From Ideonella sp. (GTDB lineage Bacteria; Pseudomonadota; Gammaproteobacteria; Burkholderiales; Burkholderiaceae_C), in the NCBI GenBank assembly GCA_025458335.1, contig JALOSQ010000006.1:1-46241 (forward strand): 46,241 bases of DNA. Reading direction: 5' to 3'. The stretch's first letter is position 1; each line of letters opens with the position of its first letter. This document shows, one piece after another, positions 10,145-23,790 of this stretch. The position numbers were made by a program, and so were the translations under genes. The notes under the pieces are model-generated. The model saw only the letters and a program-made list of their open reading frames with translations. It searched no databases and was not told where the DNA came from.

Positions 10145-10957
10145 ATGGCCGGCTCTCGTACAGCAACGCAACAGCAACGGCCGGACCGCCTGCCCGCGCT
10201 CGTGCAGCGGGCCCAGCGCGCACCGACCCGTTCGCGCGTGCCCCTGGCCCTGCCGGACGGGCGGGCAATCGGTACGCTGGAGCCGGCGCACGCGCGCTGG
10301 CTCGAGCCCGTCGCGCGCCTGCTGCCCCAGGCCGACGGCTCCTGGCGCATGCCCACAGGCGAGCCCGTCGATGCGGTGCTTGCCGCGCTGGCGCATGCGC
10401 TGCGCGACGCCGGCATTGCCGGCCGCTGGCGCGACGAGGCGCTCGACGTCACGACTGAAGCCGGGGAGGTGGTCGGCACCATCGAGCGTGCGGTGGTGCG
10501 ACCCCTGGGCATCACGACGTTCGCGGTGCACCTCATCGGGCGGCATCCCGATGGCGGCACCTGGGTCCAGCAGCGCGCGCTCGACAAGGCGACCGACCCG
10601 GGCTTGTGGGACACGCTGATGGGCGGGCTGCGGGCTGCGGGCGAGTCGATCCACGACACGCTCGAGCGGGAGACCTGGGAGGAGGCCGGTCTGCGGCTGG
10701 CCGACCTGCACGACCTGCGGCCCCTCGGCCGCTTCACGATGCGCCGCCCGGTCCAGGAGGGCTACATGGTCGAGCACCTCGACGTGTTCGAGGCGGTGAT
10801 CCCCGATGGTCTCGAGCCACGCAACCTCGACGGGGAGGTCGCGCAATTCGCCTGCCTCGGCGACGAGGCGGTCGAGGCGCTGCTCGCCGACGATCGCTTC
10901 ACGCTCGAGGCTGCGCTGATGCTGTGCGGCGCGACGGGCCTGCCCGGCCTGCGCTGA
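10145..10957 (+). CDS. DUF4743-containing Nudix hydrolase
   Basis: Nudix box GLRAAGESIHDTLERETWEEAGL; N-terminal DUF4743-like region. Confidence 0.88.
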   Translation: MAGSRTATQQQRPDRLPALVQRAQRAPTRSRVPLALPDGRAIGTLEPAHARWLEPVARLLPQADGSWRMPTGEPVDAVLAALAHALRDAGIAGRWRDEALDVTTEAGEVVGTIERAVVRPLGITTFAVHLIGRHPDGGTWVQQRALDKATDPGLWDTLMGGLRAAGESIHDTLERETWEEAGLRLADLHDLRPLGRFTMRRPVQEGYMVEHLDVFEAVIPDGLEPRNLDGEVAQFACLGDEAVEALLADDRFTLEAALMLCGATGLPGLR

Positions 10958-11074
10958 AGCTGTCGATCAACCCGACCGACGGGCGCCCGTCCGGACCGTG
11001 GTGCCCCCACGCGACGCGGGTGCACCCGGGTGGGCCCAAACGGGGCTGGCGATGCCGATCCCCGCGGCGAGGCG

Positions 11075-13534
11075 TCACGGTGGTGGCCAGCGGTCGTAGA
11101 CCCGGGCCGCGACGGGTTCGCCCCAGCATTCGACGGTGACCGGCCGGCCGTCGTGCGGTGCCTGCGCCGGTGTGCCCCGCACGTAACCGAGCGCCACGCA
11201 GCGGCCGCTGCGCCAGCCCCAGCCGGCCGACGTCAGCTCCCCGACGGGCTCGCCGTCGAGGTGGATCGGTTCGCCGCCCCAGCACCACGCGAGCGGGTCG
11301 TCGAGCACGACGGTCACGAGGCGTTTTCGCAGCGGCTGGCCACGCGCCGCCTGCAGGGCCGCGCGCCCGACGAACTCGACCGGCTTGTCGAGCGACACAC
11401 CCGCCCACAGCCCGGCCTCGGCCGGCGTCTCGTCCGGGCCGAGTTCGGCGCCCCAGGCGCGGCGGCCCGCCTCGATGCGCAGGGCATCGAGCGCGTAGTA
11501 GCCGGCATCGCGCAGGCCCAGGCCCTCGGCCGCGTTGCGCATCACCTGATCGACGTGTCGCGCCGCCTCGACGGGCACGTACAGCTCGAACCCGGGGCCG
11601 CCGACGTAGCTCATGCGCGCCGCGCGCACACGGGCATGGCCCAGGTCGATCTCGCGCGTGTGTCGGGCGGGCAGGGCGGCGGGGGACAGGTCGTCCGGGC
11701 TGACGCGGGACAGAAGCTGCGGCGCTCGCGGCCCCATCACCGACAGGACCGCCCAGGCGCCCGTCACCTCGTCGATCACCACCTCCTCGCCCTCGAGGCG
11801 ATGTCGGCGCAGGTGATCGGCGTCCCGCACCGGCTGCGCCGAGCCTGTCACGAGCAGGAAACGATCGGGGCCCAGACGGATCACCGTCAGGTCTCCCTCG
11901 AACCCGCCATGCGGGTTGAGCATCGCGCTGTAGACCATCCGGTCGACCGGTACGTCGACGTCGGCCGCGCAGACCCGCTGCAGCAGCGCGAGCGCGCCGC
12001 CACCCTGCACCAGCAGCTTGCCGAAGCTCGTCTGGTCGTAGAGCGCGACCGCCTCGCGCGTGGCGCGCTGCTCGGCGATCACGTTGGGCAGCCACCCAGG
12101 CCGATGCAGCGTCGGCGGTGGCTCGGTCTGCCCGGGCTCGAGGAAGTAGTTGGCTCGCTCCCACCCGAACTTGCTGCCGAACACGGCCCCCGCGGCCCGC
12201 AGCCGGTCGTACAGCGGCGACGTGCGCAACGGACGCGCGGTCTGCAACTCCTGTCGCGGCCAGCGCATCGCATAGTGCAGGCCCAAGGTCTCGCCGGTGC
12301 GCTCGGCCAACGCCCGACGGTTGGATTGGTAGGGACCGAAGCGGCGGATGTCGACGTCCCACAGGTCGCCTGGCGCCGTGCCGTCGATGATCCAGCGTGC
12401 GATCAGCTGTCCCGCGCCCCCGGCGTTGGCGATGCCGGCCGAATTGAAGCCCGCCGCGACGAAGAACCCACTGAGCTCGGGCGCCTCGCCGAGGATGAAG
12501 TTGCCGTCGGGCGTGAAACTCTCCGGGCCATTGAGCAGCATCTTGACGCGGGCCGTCTCCAGGCACGGTGTGCGGTGGATCGCGTTGCGCATCAGGATCT
12601 CGAACTGGTCCCAGTCCTCACCGAGCAACTGGAACTGGAAGTCCGCCGGGATCGGGTCGACGGTCCACGGCTTGGCCTTCGGCTCGAAGCCGCCCATCAG
12701 CAGGCCGCCGACCTCCTCCTTGTAGTAGATGTAGCCATCCGGGTCGCGCATGACCGGCAGCATCGGATGCACGCCGTCGATGCGATCGGTCACGATGTAG
12801 AAGTGCTCGGCGGGGTACAGCGGCACGTTCACCCCGGCCAGCGCCCCGAACTGCCGCGACCACTGGCCGGCGCAGCACAGCAGCGTGTCGCACTCGAGGG
12901 TCCGCACGGCGTCGCCGTCTGCCGAGCCGGTCGGCCGCACGCGCACGCCCGCCACACGACGCCCGGCCACCGCCGGACGGGTCAGCACCTCGACGACCTC
13001 GAATCCCTCGGCAAAGCGCACACCCCGCGAGCGAGCCCCCTTGGCCAGCGACATCGTGAGGTCGGCCGGGTTCGCCTTGCCGTCGCCCGGGATCCACAGC
13101 GCGCCGTGAAGGTCGTCGGTGCGCAGGAGCGGGTACAGCCGTCCGGCCTCGGCAGGGCCGACCAGTTCGACATCGACACCGAAGCTTCGGGCGAGGGCGG
13201 CCTGGCGTTTCAGCACCTTCAGGCGATCGGCCGAGGCCGCGACGTTCAGGCTGCCACAGGCCTTCCAGCCGGTGGCTAGGCCCGTCTCGGCCTCGAGCCG
13301 CCCGTACAGCTCGATCCCGTAGCGGCTCATGCGCGTCATGGTGCGGTTCGGGCGCATCTGCCCGACGAGTCCCGCCGCGTGCCAGGTCGTGCCGCTGGTC
13401 AGCTTGCCTTGCTCGAGCACCAGCACGTCACGCCACCCCTCGGCCGCGAGGTGGTACGCGGCCGAGCAGCCGGCGATGCCGCCGCCGACGACGATCACCT
13501 GGGCTCGGGTGGGCAGGGCGGCACGATCGGTCAT
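11075..13534 (-). CDS. FAD-dependent oxidoreductase with C-terminal GcvT domain (dimethylglycine/sarcosine dehydrogenase-like)
   Basis: Dinucleotide-binding motif VIVVGGGIAGCSAAYHLA; TSGTTWHAAGLVGQMRP resembles the DMGDH/SARDH flavinylation motif; C-terminal aminomethyltransferase-like half (SYVGGPGFELYVPVEAARHV; KRLVTVVLDD). Confidence 0.88.
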   Translation of the reverse strand: MTDRAALPTRAQVIVVGGGIAGCSAAYHLAAEGWRDVLVLEQGKLTSGTTWHAAGLVGQMRPNRTMTRMSRYGIELYGRLEAETGLATGWKACGSLNVAASADRLKVLKRQAALARSFGVDVELVGPAEAGRLYPLLRTDDLHGALWIPGDGKANPADLTMSLAKGARSRGVRFAEGFEVVEVLTRPAVAGRRVAGVRVRPTGSADGDAVRTLECDTLLCCAGQWSRQFGALAGVNVPLYPAEHFYIVTDRIDGVHPMLPVMRDPDGYIYYKEEVGGLLMGGFEPKAKPWTVDPIPADFQFQLLGEDWDQFEILMRNAIHRTPCLETARVKMLLNGPESFTPDGNFILGEAPELSGFFVAAGFNSAGIANAGGAGQLIARWIIDGTAPGDLWDVDIRRFGPYQSNRRALAERTGETLGLHYAMRWPRQELQTARPLRTSPLYDRLRAAGAVFGSKFGWERANYFLEPGQTEPPPTLHRPGWLPNVIAEQRATREAVALYDQTSFGKLLVQGGGALALLQRVCAADVDVPVDRMVYSAMLNPHGGFEGDLTVIRLGPDRFLLVTGSAQPVRDADHLRRHRLEGEEVVIDEVTGAWAVLSVMGPRAPQLLSRVSPDDLSPAALPARHTREIDLGHARVRAARMSYVGGPGFELYVPVEAARHVDQVMRNAAEGLGLRDAGYYALDALRIEAGRRAWGAELGPDETPAEAGLWAGVSLDKPVEFVGRAALQAARGQPLRKRLVTVVLDDPLAWCWGGEPIHLDGEPVGELTSAGWGWRSGRCVALGYVRGTPAQAPHDGRPVTVECWGEPVAARVYDRWPPP

Positions 13535-13604
13535 GGCGCGTAGGGCAGCGTTGGGCGAGGGGCGGACCGGGGCAGCGACTCCGGGGTGTCGCGTCGCGTG
13601 GCGC

Positions 13605-14486
13605 TCAGGCGAGCCGCAGCGCGATGACGCCGCCGAGGATCAGCGCCGTGCCCGTCGCGCGCTGCAGCCCGAACCGCTCGCCGAGCCAGCGCGTGCCGAT
13701 CAGCGCGGCGAACAGGACCGAGGCCTCGCGCAGCGCCGCCACTGCCGCGATCGGGGCGCGGGTCATCGCCCACAGCGCGATGGCATAGGAGCCCAGCGAG
13801 GCGAGCATGCCGATGGCCAGCAAGGGCGCGCGACGGCGCATCGCCGCGTAGGCGGCCGGCCGGCCGGCGGCGCCGCGCTGCCACAGCACCAGGGCGAGGA
13901 AGGGCAGCCCGTCGAACAGGAACAGCGCCGCCACGTACTGCAAGGCCTGTCCGCCGTGCTCGACGGTCGTGCGGATGCCCAGCCCGTCGACGACCGTGTA
14001 GGCGGCGATGATGCCGGCGTTGAGCAGCGCCCAACGAACCGCCGGACCCGGCATGCGCGGCAGGCCGCTGGTCCAGCGCGGGGCCGACGCCAGGCCGAGC
14101 AGCAGCACGCCGGCGCTGACGCCGAAGACCGCCAGCCAGCCCGCCAGCGGCAGGATCTCGCCGATGAGCGGTGCACTGGCCAGTGCGACGAGCACCGGCG
14201 CGAGGCCGCGCATGATCGGGTAGGTGAGGGTGAGGTCGCCGTGCCGGTAGGCGCCGGCGAGCGCGATGTAGTAGGCCAGGTGGATGATCGTCGAGGCGAC
14301 GATCCAGGGCCATGCCTCGGGGGGCGGGAAGCCGACGACGGCCAGCAGAGGAATGGCGGCGAACGCACCGAGCGAGTGCATCGTCGCGATGTCCAGCGAC
14401 TTGTCGTCGCCTGCCTTGACCATGGCATTCCAGGAGGCGTGCAGCAGTGCCCCGAAGAGCACGGCCGCGATCACCTCCCAGCTCAT
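13605..14486 (-). CDS. EamA/DMT-superfamily transporter
   Basis: MSWEVIAAVLFGALLHASWNAMVKAGDDKSLD...; multiple TM segments; ...LQRATGTALILGGVIAL end typical of EamA. Confidence 0.85.
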   Translation of the reverse strand: MSWEVIAAVLFGALLHASWNAMVKAGDDKSLDIATMHSLGAFAAIPLLAVVGFPPPEAWPWIVASTIIHLAYYIALAGAYRHGDLTLTYPIMRGLAPVLVALASAPLIGEILPLAGWLAVFGVSAGVLLLGLASAPRWTSGLPRMPGPAVRWALLNAGIIAAYTVVDGLGIRTTVEHGGQALQYVAALFLFDGLPFLALVLWQRGAAGRPAAYAAMRRRAPLLAIGMLASLGSYAIALWAMTRAPIAAVAALREASVLFAALIGTRWLGERFGLQRATGTALILGGVIALRLA

Positions 14487-15051
14487 GCGGCCGCGCGCGA
14501 GGCACGGTCGATCTGGCAGCGAGCGGCGTAGCCGAGGAAGTGCTCCAGCGGCGGCGTGCGCAGGCCGGGCTGCTTGGCCCGGTCGTCCCACACCCGCAAC
14601 GCCACCGCGTCGCGCGCGCCGGGCTGCAGGATGAACGTGGCGGCCTGAACCTCGGTGAACACCCCGCCTTGCAGCTTCAGGCTGCGCTTGGAGTCCTCGG
14701 ACAAGTTGTCGTGGTAGGCCGGGTCGACACGGCACAGGTAGCGCTTGGCCTCCACGTGCAGCCGGATCGGCTCGCTCACCGCGGGCGCGAACAGGCCTCG
14801 AAGGTACATCGCGCCCAGGCGCTGGTGCGTGTCATCGATCCCTTCGAGCGTCGGCGTTCCGGAGCGGCGCGACAGCAGGTGACCAATGTCGTGCAGCAGG
14901 CAGGCCGTGATCAGCTCGGCGGTGGCGTCGGCCTGTTCGGCCAGGTGAGCCGACTGCAGCGCGTGCTCGAGGTGCGTGACGGGTTCGCCGTCGTACTGCT
15001 CGCCGCCGCGGTTGAAGAAGAGCAGACGCAGGTCGTCGAGGTTCGGCGCGC

Positions 15052-15055
<4 letters not shown>
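14483..15055 (-). CDS. PhnZ-like HD-domain phosphonate oxygenase
   Basis: MSAPNLDDLRLLFFNRGGEQYDGEPVTHLEHALQSAHLAEQADATAELITACLLHDIGHLL: HD motif plus YxxE. Overlaps phnY by 4 bp. Confidence 0.82.
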
Positions 15056-18494
<3,439 letters not shown>

Positions 18495-18521
18495 GCACCG
18501 GATTGGACGGGAGCGCCTGCA

Positions 18522-18535
18522 GATTGTCAACAATC
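18522..18535. promoter_or_regulatory. Candidate GntR/FCD operator
   Basis: Inverted repeat GATTGT-CA-ACAATC, 28 bp upstream of the PhnR-like ATG in the divergent promoter region. Confidence 0.55.
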
Positions 18536-18610
18536 CACAGTAAAGCGTCTGCGGGAAACCGTGCCTTGCCACCCAGGGGGCGGCTTGGGCACCATCCGGG
18601 CCGACCGTCG

Positions 18611-18630
18611 AGCGTGACGTGTGTCACGCT
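18611..18630. promoter_or_regulatory. Perfect 8-bp inverted repeat upstream of the ABC transporter
   Basis: AGCGTGAC-GTGT-GTCACGCT, 65 bp upstream of the SBP ATG. Confidence 0.5.
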
Positions 18631-18695
18631 GCTGCCATGAGCACGAAAGATGCTTGTGGATCGCTTGTTTCACCCACCACAGGACAGGAGTTCGC

Positions 18696-19775
18696 ATGAA
18701 CCGGGGTTCCCAGCGCCTTGCCACCGCCGCCCGACCGTTGGGCCATCTGGCCCGTGCCGCCGCGCTCACGGCCGTCGGCCTGTGCCTCGCCGCCGCCGCC
18801 TGGGCCCAGCGCACGACGCTCACCGTCTACACCGCGCTCGAGACCGACCAGCTCAAGGCCTACGAGAACGGCTTCAAGGTGGCCAACCCCGACATCGACA
18901 TCAAGTGGGTGCGCGACTCCACCGGTGTCGTCACGGCCAAGCTGCTCGCGGAGAAGTCCAACCCGCAGGCCGACGTGATCTGGGGCGTCGCCGCCACCAG
19001 CATGGCGCTGTTCGACAAGGAGGGCATGCTCCAGCCATTCGCGCCGCTGAACCTCGACGCGATCATGCCGCAGTACCGGGACCGCAAGAACCCGCCGGCC
19101 TGGGTCGGGATGAACGTCTGGGGCGCCACCGTGTGCTTCAACACCGTCGAGGCCCAGAAGCGCGGCATCCCCAAGCCGGAGACCTGGCAGGACCTCACCA
19201 AGCCGGTCTACAAGGGGCAGGTCGTGATGCCGAACCCGGCCTCCTCGGGCACGGGCTTCTTCGACGTCACCGCCTGGCTGGGACTGTGGGGCGACGACAA
19301 CGGCAAGGGCGGCGGCTGGAAGTTCATGGACGCCCTGCACGAGAACATCATGCAGTACACCCACTCGGGCTCGAAGCCGTGCGTGATGGCCGGCGCCGGC
19401 GAGGCCGTGGTCGGCATCGCCTTCGAGTTCCGCGCCAACACCATCAAGGCGCGCGGCGCCCCGATCGACCTGGTGTTTCCCAAGGAAGGTCTCGGCTGGG
19501 ACCTCGAGGCCGTCGCGATCCACAAGGGCACGAAGAACCTCGCGGCCGCTCAGAAGCTGATGAACTGGGCCACCAGCAAGGACGCCATGATGCTGTACGG
19601 CCGCAATTTCGCGATCACGGCCCAGCCGGGCGTGGCCGCGCCGCTGCCGAACGTGCCCAAGGACTACGAATCGCGCCTGGTCAAGAAGGACTTCGCGGCC
19701 GAGGCGGCGAGCCGGGAACGCATCCTGGCCGAGTGGACCCGGCGCTACAACGCCAAGTCGGAGCCGCGGCGCTGA
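18696..19775 (+). CDS. 2-aminoethylphosphonate-type ABC transporter substrate-binding protein
   Basis: Signal peptide (LARAAALTAVGLCLAAAAWAQ); TLTVYTALETDQLKAYENGFKVANPDIDIKWVRDSTGVVTAKLLAEK; next to ATPase/permease and phnW. ATG 18696 after an aggag SD. Confidence 0.88.
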   Translation: MNRGSQRLATAARPLGHLARAAALTAVGLCLAAAAWAQRTTLTVYTALETDQLKAYENGFKVANPDIDIKWVRDSTGVVTAKLLAEKSNPQADVIWGVAATSMALFDKEGMLQPFAPLNLDAIMPQYRDRKNPPAWVGMNVWGATVCFNTVEAQKRGIPKPETWQDLTKPVYKGQVVMPNPASSGTGFFDVTAWLGLWGDDNGKGGGWKFMDALHENIMQYTHSGSKPCVMAGAGEAVVGIAFEFRANTIKARGAPIDLVFPKEGLGWDLEAVAIHKGTKNLAAAQKLMNWATSKDAMMLYGRNFAITAQPGVAAPLPNVPKDYESRLVKKDFAAEAASRERILAEWTRRYNAKSEPRR

Positions 19776-19798
19776 AGGCCGACGACCTGCCGGCGGCT

Positions 19799-20890
19799 GT
19801 GGCGTCGAGCGGGCCTGCCGCCACGCGGCGGGCGGACGATTACGTCCGCCTGACCGCGGTCGGCAAGCGTTTCGGCGCCTTCGAGGCGCTTCGCGACATC
19901 GACCTCGCGGTCGGTGAGGGCGAGTTCGTCTGTTTCCTCGGGCCGTCGGGCTGCGGCAAGACCACGCTGCTGCGGGTCGTCGCCGGGCTTGAAGCGCCGA
20001 CGTCCGGCCGCGTCGAGCTCGGCGGCCGCGACGTCACCGCGCTGCCGCCGGCCGAGCGCGACTACGGGATCGTCTTCCAGTCCTATGCGCTGTTCCCGAA
20101 CCTCACGGTCGCCGAGAACGTCGGGTACGGGCTGGCCAACCGGCGCATGCCACGGTCTGCGATTCGCGAGCGCGTGACCGAACTGCTGGTGCTCGTGGGG
20201 CTGCCCGGCAGCGAGGGGAAGTTCCCGGCGCAGATGTCGGGCGGCCAGCAGCAGCGAGTGGCGCTGGCCCGCGCACTGGCCACGTCGCCGCGCCTGCTGC
20301 TGCTCGACGAGCCGCTTTCGGCACTCGACGCGATCGTGCGCGTGCGCCTGCGCGACGAGATCCGGGCCCTGCAGCGCAAGCTCGGCGTGACCACGATCAT
20401 GGTCACGCACGACCAGGAGGAGGCCTTGTCGGTCGCCGACCGGATCGTCGTGATGAACCACGGCGTGATCGAGCAGATCGGCTCGCCCCTCGAGGTGTAC
20501 CGGGACCCGTCGACGCCGTTCGTGGCCGACTTCGTCGGCAAGGTGAACATCCTGCCCGCCGCGGTCGAGGCGAACGGACGCCTGCGCGTGGGCGACCAGG
20601 CCTGGTACTGCGCCGGACCGGCGCGCGCGCACGGCCAGGTCAAGGCCTACCTGCGACCGGAGGACCTGCTCGCGCGCCCGATCGGCCCCGACGACGTCAA
20701 CGTGTTCGAGTCGACCATCGACAAGATCGAGTTCCTCGGACCGCTTTGCATGGTGCACGTGACCGCGCCGGCCGTCAGCCTCGAGGCGCTGACGGTCGCC
20801 CTGTCGCTCAACTACCTGACCGAGCAGCAACTGCGCGTCGGCAGCCGCCTGCCGCTCCGCGTGCCTCCCGACCGGATCCGCCTGTTTTGA
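19799..20890 (+). CDS. ABC transporter ATP-binding protein (2-AEP type)
   Basis: Walker A GPSGCGKTT, signature SGGQQQRVALARAL, Walker B LLLLDEP. No ATG near the N-terminus; GTG 19799 is the most likely start (CTG codons at 19772/19787 also possible). Confidence 0.87.
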   Translation: MASSGPAATRRADDYVRLTAVGKRFGAFEALRDIDLAVGEGEFVCFLGPSGCGKTTLLRVVAGLEAPTSGRVELGGRDVTALPPAERDYGIVFQSYALFPNLTVAENVGYGLANRRMPRSAIRERVTELLVLVGLPGSEGKFPAQMSGGQQQRVALARALATSPRLLLLDEPLSALDAIVRVRLRDEIRALQRKLGVTTIMVTHDQEEALSVADRIVVMNHGVIEQIGSPLEVYRDPSTPFVADFVGKVNILPAAVEANGRLRVGDQAWYCAGPARAHGQVKAYLRPEDLLARPIGPDDVNVFESTIDKIEFLGPLCMVHVTAPAVSLEALTVALSLNYLTEQQLRVGSRLPLRVPPDRIRLF

Positions 20891-22620
20891 CCGCTTCGTC
20901 GCTGCCGTCCCCACGCTCGCCAGGACCGGCGGCCGTGCGGATGCGCGTGCCCGCAACGGACCGCCTGGCCCATGCCGCCCTCGCACTCGTGGGGCTGCTG
21001 CTGGCGGTGTTCCTGGGTGCGCCACTGGTCGCGATCGGCGTCGAGGCGGTTCTCGATCGCGAGGGCCGCTTCGTCGGCCTGGCCAACATCCTGAGCTACC
21101 TGACCACGCCGGCGCTGCTGCAGTCGCTGTGGAACAGCGTCTGGGTGTCGTCGCTGGTGACCTTGCTCACCGTGCCGATCGCCTTCGGATTTGCCTATGC
21201 GCTCACGCGCAGCTGCATGCCCCTGAAGGGCCTGGCCCGCACGATCACGCTGATCCCGCTGCTGGCGCCGTCGCTCCTGTCGGCGATCTCGCTGATCTAC
21301 TGGTTCGGCAACCAGGGAGCGGCCCGCGGGTTGATCCAGGCGTTCGGCTTCGAGAACATCTACGGTGCCCCGGGCATCGTGCTCGCCCAGTGTTTCGCGG
21401 TGTTCCCGCACGTGCTGATGATCCTGGTCACCGCGCTCTCGCTGGCCGATGCGCGGCTGTACGAAGCGGCCGACGCCATGGGCACCAGCCGGGTCCGCAA
21501 GTTCTTCACCATCACCCTGCCGGGCGCCAAGTACGGGCTCATCTCGGCTTCCATGGTGGCGTTCACGCTGGTCATCACCGACTTCGGCATCCCCAAGGTC
21601 ATCGGCGGCAACTTCAACATGCTCGCCACCGACGTCTTCAAGCTGGTCATCGGGCAACAGGACTTCCAGCGCGGGGCCGTGGTCGCGCTCCTGCTCCTCG
21701 CGCCGGCGGTGCTGACCTTCGCGGTCGATGCGCGCGTCCAGCGCAAGCAGGTGGCCATGCTCGGGGCGCGAGCCGTCCCGCTGCGGCCCCGGCCTTCGCG
21801 GGGATTCGACGCGCTGATGGGCGTGCTGTGCCTGTCCGTGTGCGCGCTGATGCTGGCGATGCTGGGCATGGCGGTGTTCGCGTCGTTCGCCACGTTCTGG
21901 CCTTACAACCTCGAGCCCAGCCTGAACCACTACCGGCACGGCCTCGTCGATGCCGAGGTCGGCGAGGCCTTCGTGAACAGCCTGCAGCTCGCCGCCGGCA
22001 CCGCCTTCTTCGGCACGGCGCTGGTGTTCGCCGGGGCGTACCTGCTCGAGAAGACGCGCGGCGCCGATGCCTTGCGCCCGCCGGTGCGACTGCTGGCGAT
22101 GCTGCCGATGGCCGTGCCAGGCCTGGTGCTCGGCCTGGGCAGCATCTTCTTCTTCAACGCCCCGTCGAACCCGCTGGGCTTCCTGTACCAGTCGATGGCG
22201 CTGCTGATCCTGTGCACCATCGTCCACTTCTACACCACCGGGCACCTGACGGCGGTCACGGCGCTCAAGTCGCTCGACCCGGAGTTCGAGTCGGTGTCGG
22301 CTTCGCTCAAGGTGCCGTTCTACCGCACGTTCTGGCGCGTCACGCTGCCGATCTGCACGCCGACGCTGGTCGACATCGCCCGCTACTTCTTCGTCAATGC
22401 GATGACGACCATCTCGGCGGTCGTCTTCCTCTACTCGCCGGAGACCAAGGTCGCCTCGATCGCCATCCTCAACCTGGACGAGGCCGGCGAAACGGGGGCC
22501 GCGGCAGCGATGTGCGTGATGATCGCGGCGGTGTCCCTGGTGTTCACCCTGCTCTTCATGGCCGCAGGCGCCTGGGTCGACCGGCGCACACAGGCCTGGC
22601 GGCACCCTTCCCACACCTGA
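20887..22620 (+). CDS. ABC transporter permease, two fused transmembrane domains (2-AEP type)
   Basis: Two BPD permease halves with EAA-like loops ([45 protein letters not shown]). Start is TTG 20887 overlapping the ATPase stop (TTGA) or ATG 20941. Confidence 0.87.
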   Translation: MTASSLPSPRSPGPAAVRMRVPATDRLAHAALALVGLLLAVFLGAPLVAIGVEAVLDREGRFVGLANILSYLTTPALLQSLWNSVWVSSLVTLLTVPIAFGFAYALTRSCMPLKGLARTITLIPLLAPSLLSAISLIYWFGNQGAARGLIQAFGFENIYGAPGIVLAQCFAVFPHVLMILVTALSLADARLYEAADAMGTSRVRKFFTITLPGAKYGLISASMVAFTLVITDFGIPKVIGGNFNMLATDVFKLVIGQQDFQRGAVVALLLLAPAVLTFAVDARVQRKQVAMLGARAVPLRPRPSRGFDALMGVLCLSVCALMLAMLGMAVFASFATFWPYNLEPSLNHYRHGLVDAEVGEAFVNSLQLAAGTAFFGTALVFAGAYLLEKTRGADALRPPVRLLAMLPMAVPGLVLGLGSIFFFNAPSNPLGFLYQSMALLILCTIVHFYTTGHLTAVTALKSLDPEFESVSASLKVPFYRTFWRVTLPICTPTLVDIARYFFVNAMTTISAVVFLYSPETKVASIAILNLDEAGETGAAAAMCVMIAAVSLVFTLLFMAAGAWVDRRTQAWRHPSHT

Positions 22621-22627
22621 GTCCCCC

Positions 22628-23695
22628 ATGGACCGCGACCCTATCCTGCTCACCCCCGGCCCCCTGACGACGACCCTGCGCACCAAGCTGGCGATGCTGC
22701 GCGACTGGGGTTCGTGGGATGCCGACTTCAACGCCATCACCGCCGAGGTCCGGCGCGAGATCCTGGCCATCGCCCATGCCGCCGACACCCACGTGGCCGT
22801 GCCGCTGCAAGGCAGCGGCACCTTCGCGGTCGAGGCCGCGGTGTCCACCCTCGTGCCGAGGGACGGTCACCTGCTGGTGCTCGACAACGGCGCCTACTGC
22901 AAGCGGCTGGGCAAGCTGGCCACGCTGATGGGACGCCGCACGACGATCCTCGGCCGCCCGGAGGACCAGCCGGTCGACCCGGCCGAGCTGGACCGGCGGC
23001 TCGCCGAGGATCCGTCGATCACCCACGTCGGGCTGATCCACTGCGAGACCGGCACGGGCGTCCTGAACCCGTTGGCCGAGGTCGCCGCGGTGTGCGAGCG
23101 TCACGGCCGCGGGCTGATCGTCGATGCAATGAGCAGCTTCGGCGCGCTGCCGGTCGATGCCCGCACGACCCGCTTCGACGCGCTGATCGCCGCGAGCGGC
23201 AAGTGCCTCGAAGGCGTTCCCGGGATGGGCTTCGTGCTGATCCGACGGGCCGTGCTCGACGGCTGCGCCGGCCGTTCGCACTCCCTGGCCATGGACCTGC
23301 ACGACCAGCACGCCTACATGGAGCGCACGGGTCAGTGGCGCTTCACCCCGCCCACGCACGTCGTGGCGGCCCTGGCCGAGGCGATCCGCCAGTTCAAGGA
23401 GGAGGGCGGCCAGCCCGCGCGACTGGCCCGCTACCGGGCCAACGGCGAGGCGCTGGTCGACGGCATGGCGATCATCTACACCTTCCACGCACCGGCGCAT
23501 CCGCGCTACGACTTCAAGCGCTTCTACGCGGCGGCGAAAGCCCGGGGGTTCATCCTCTACCCGGGCAAGCTGACGGAGGTCGAGACTTTCCGCGTCGGCT
23601 GCATCGGCGCGATCGATCGCACGGTCATGCGCCAGATGGTCGCCGCGGTGGCCGATGCGATGACCGAGCTCGGCCTGCCGATCGGTCCGCGCTGA
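22628..23695 (+). CDS. phnW: 2-aminoethylphosphonate--pyruvate transaminase
   Basis: [66 protein letters not shown] (PLP lysine); full-length class V aminotransferase. Confidence 0.95.
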   Translation: MDRDPILLTPGPLTTTLRTKLAMLRDWGSWDADFNAITAEVRREILAIAHAADTHVAVPLQGSGTFAVEAAVSTLVPRDGHLLVLDNGAYCKRLGKLATLMGRRTTILGRPEDQPVDPAELDRRLAEDPSITHVGLIHCETGTGVLNPLAEVAAVCERHGRGLIVDAMSSFGALPVDARTTRFDALIAASGKCLEGVPGMGFVLIRRAVLDGCAGRSHSLAMDLHDQHAYMERTGQWRFTPPTHVVAALAEAIRQFKEEGGQPARLARYRANGEALVDGMAIIYTFHAPAHPRYDFKRFYAAAKARGFILYPGKLTEVETFRVGCIGAIDRTVMRQMVAAVADAMTELGLPIGPR

Positions 23696-23790
23696 ACGAC
23701 ACGCCGCCCGCGGGGCCTGCGACGCGCCGCGGCGGTGCCGCCAGCCGAGCCCCGTCACCCCAAATGCCTGACCGACGAAAGGTCCTGCCG

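Noticed and set aside
11017-11028. 12-bp palindrome CGGGTGCACCCG between convergent Nudix and FAD/GcvT genes
   Set aside because: Short, no T-run; could be a weak terminator but is not distinguishable from chance in high-GC DNA.
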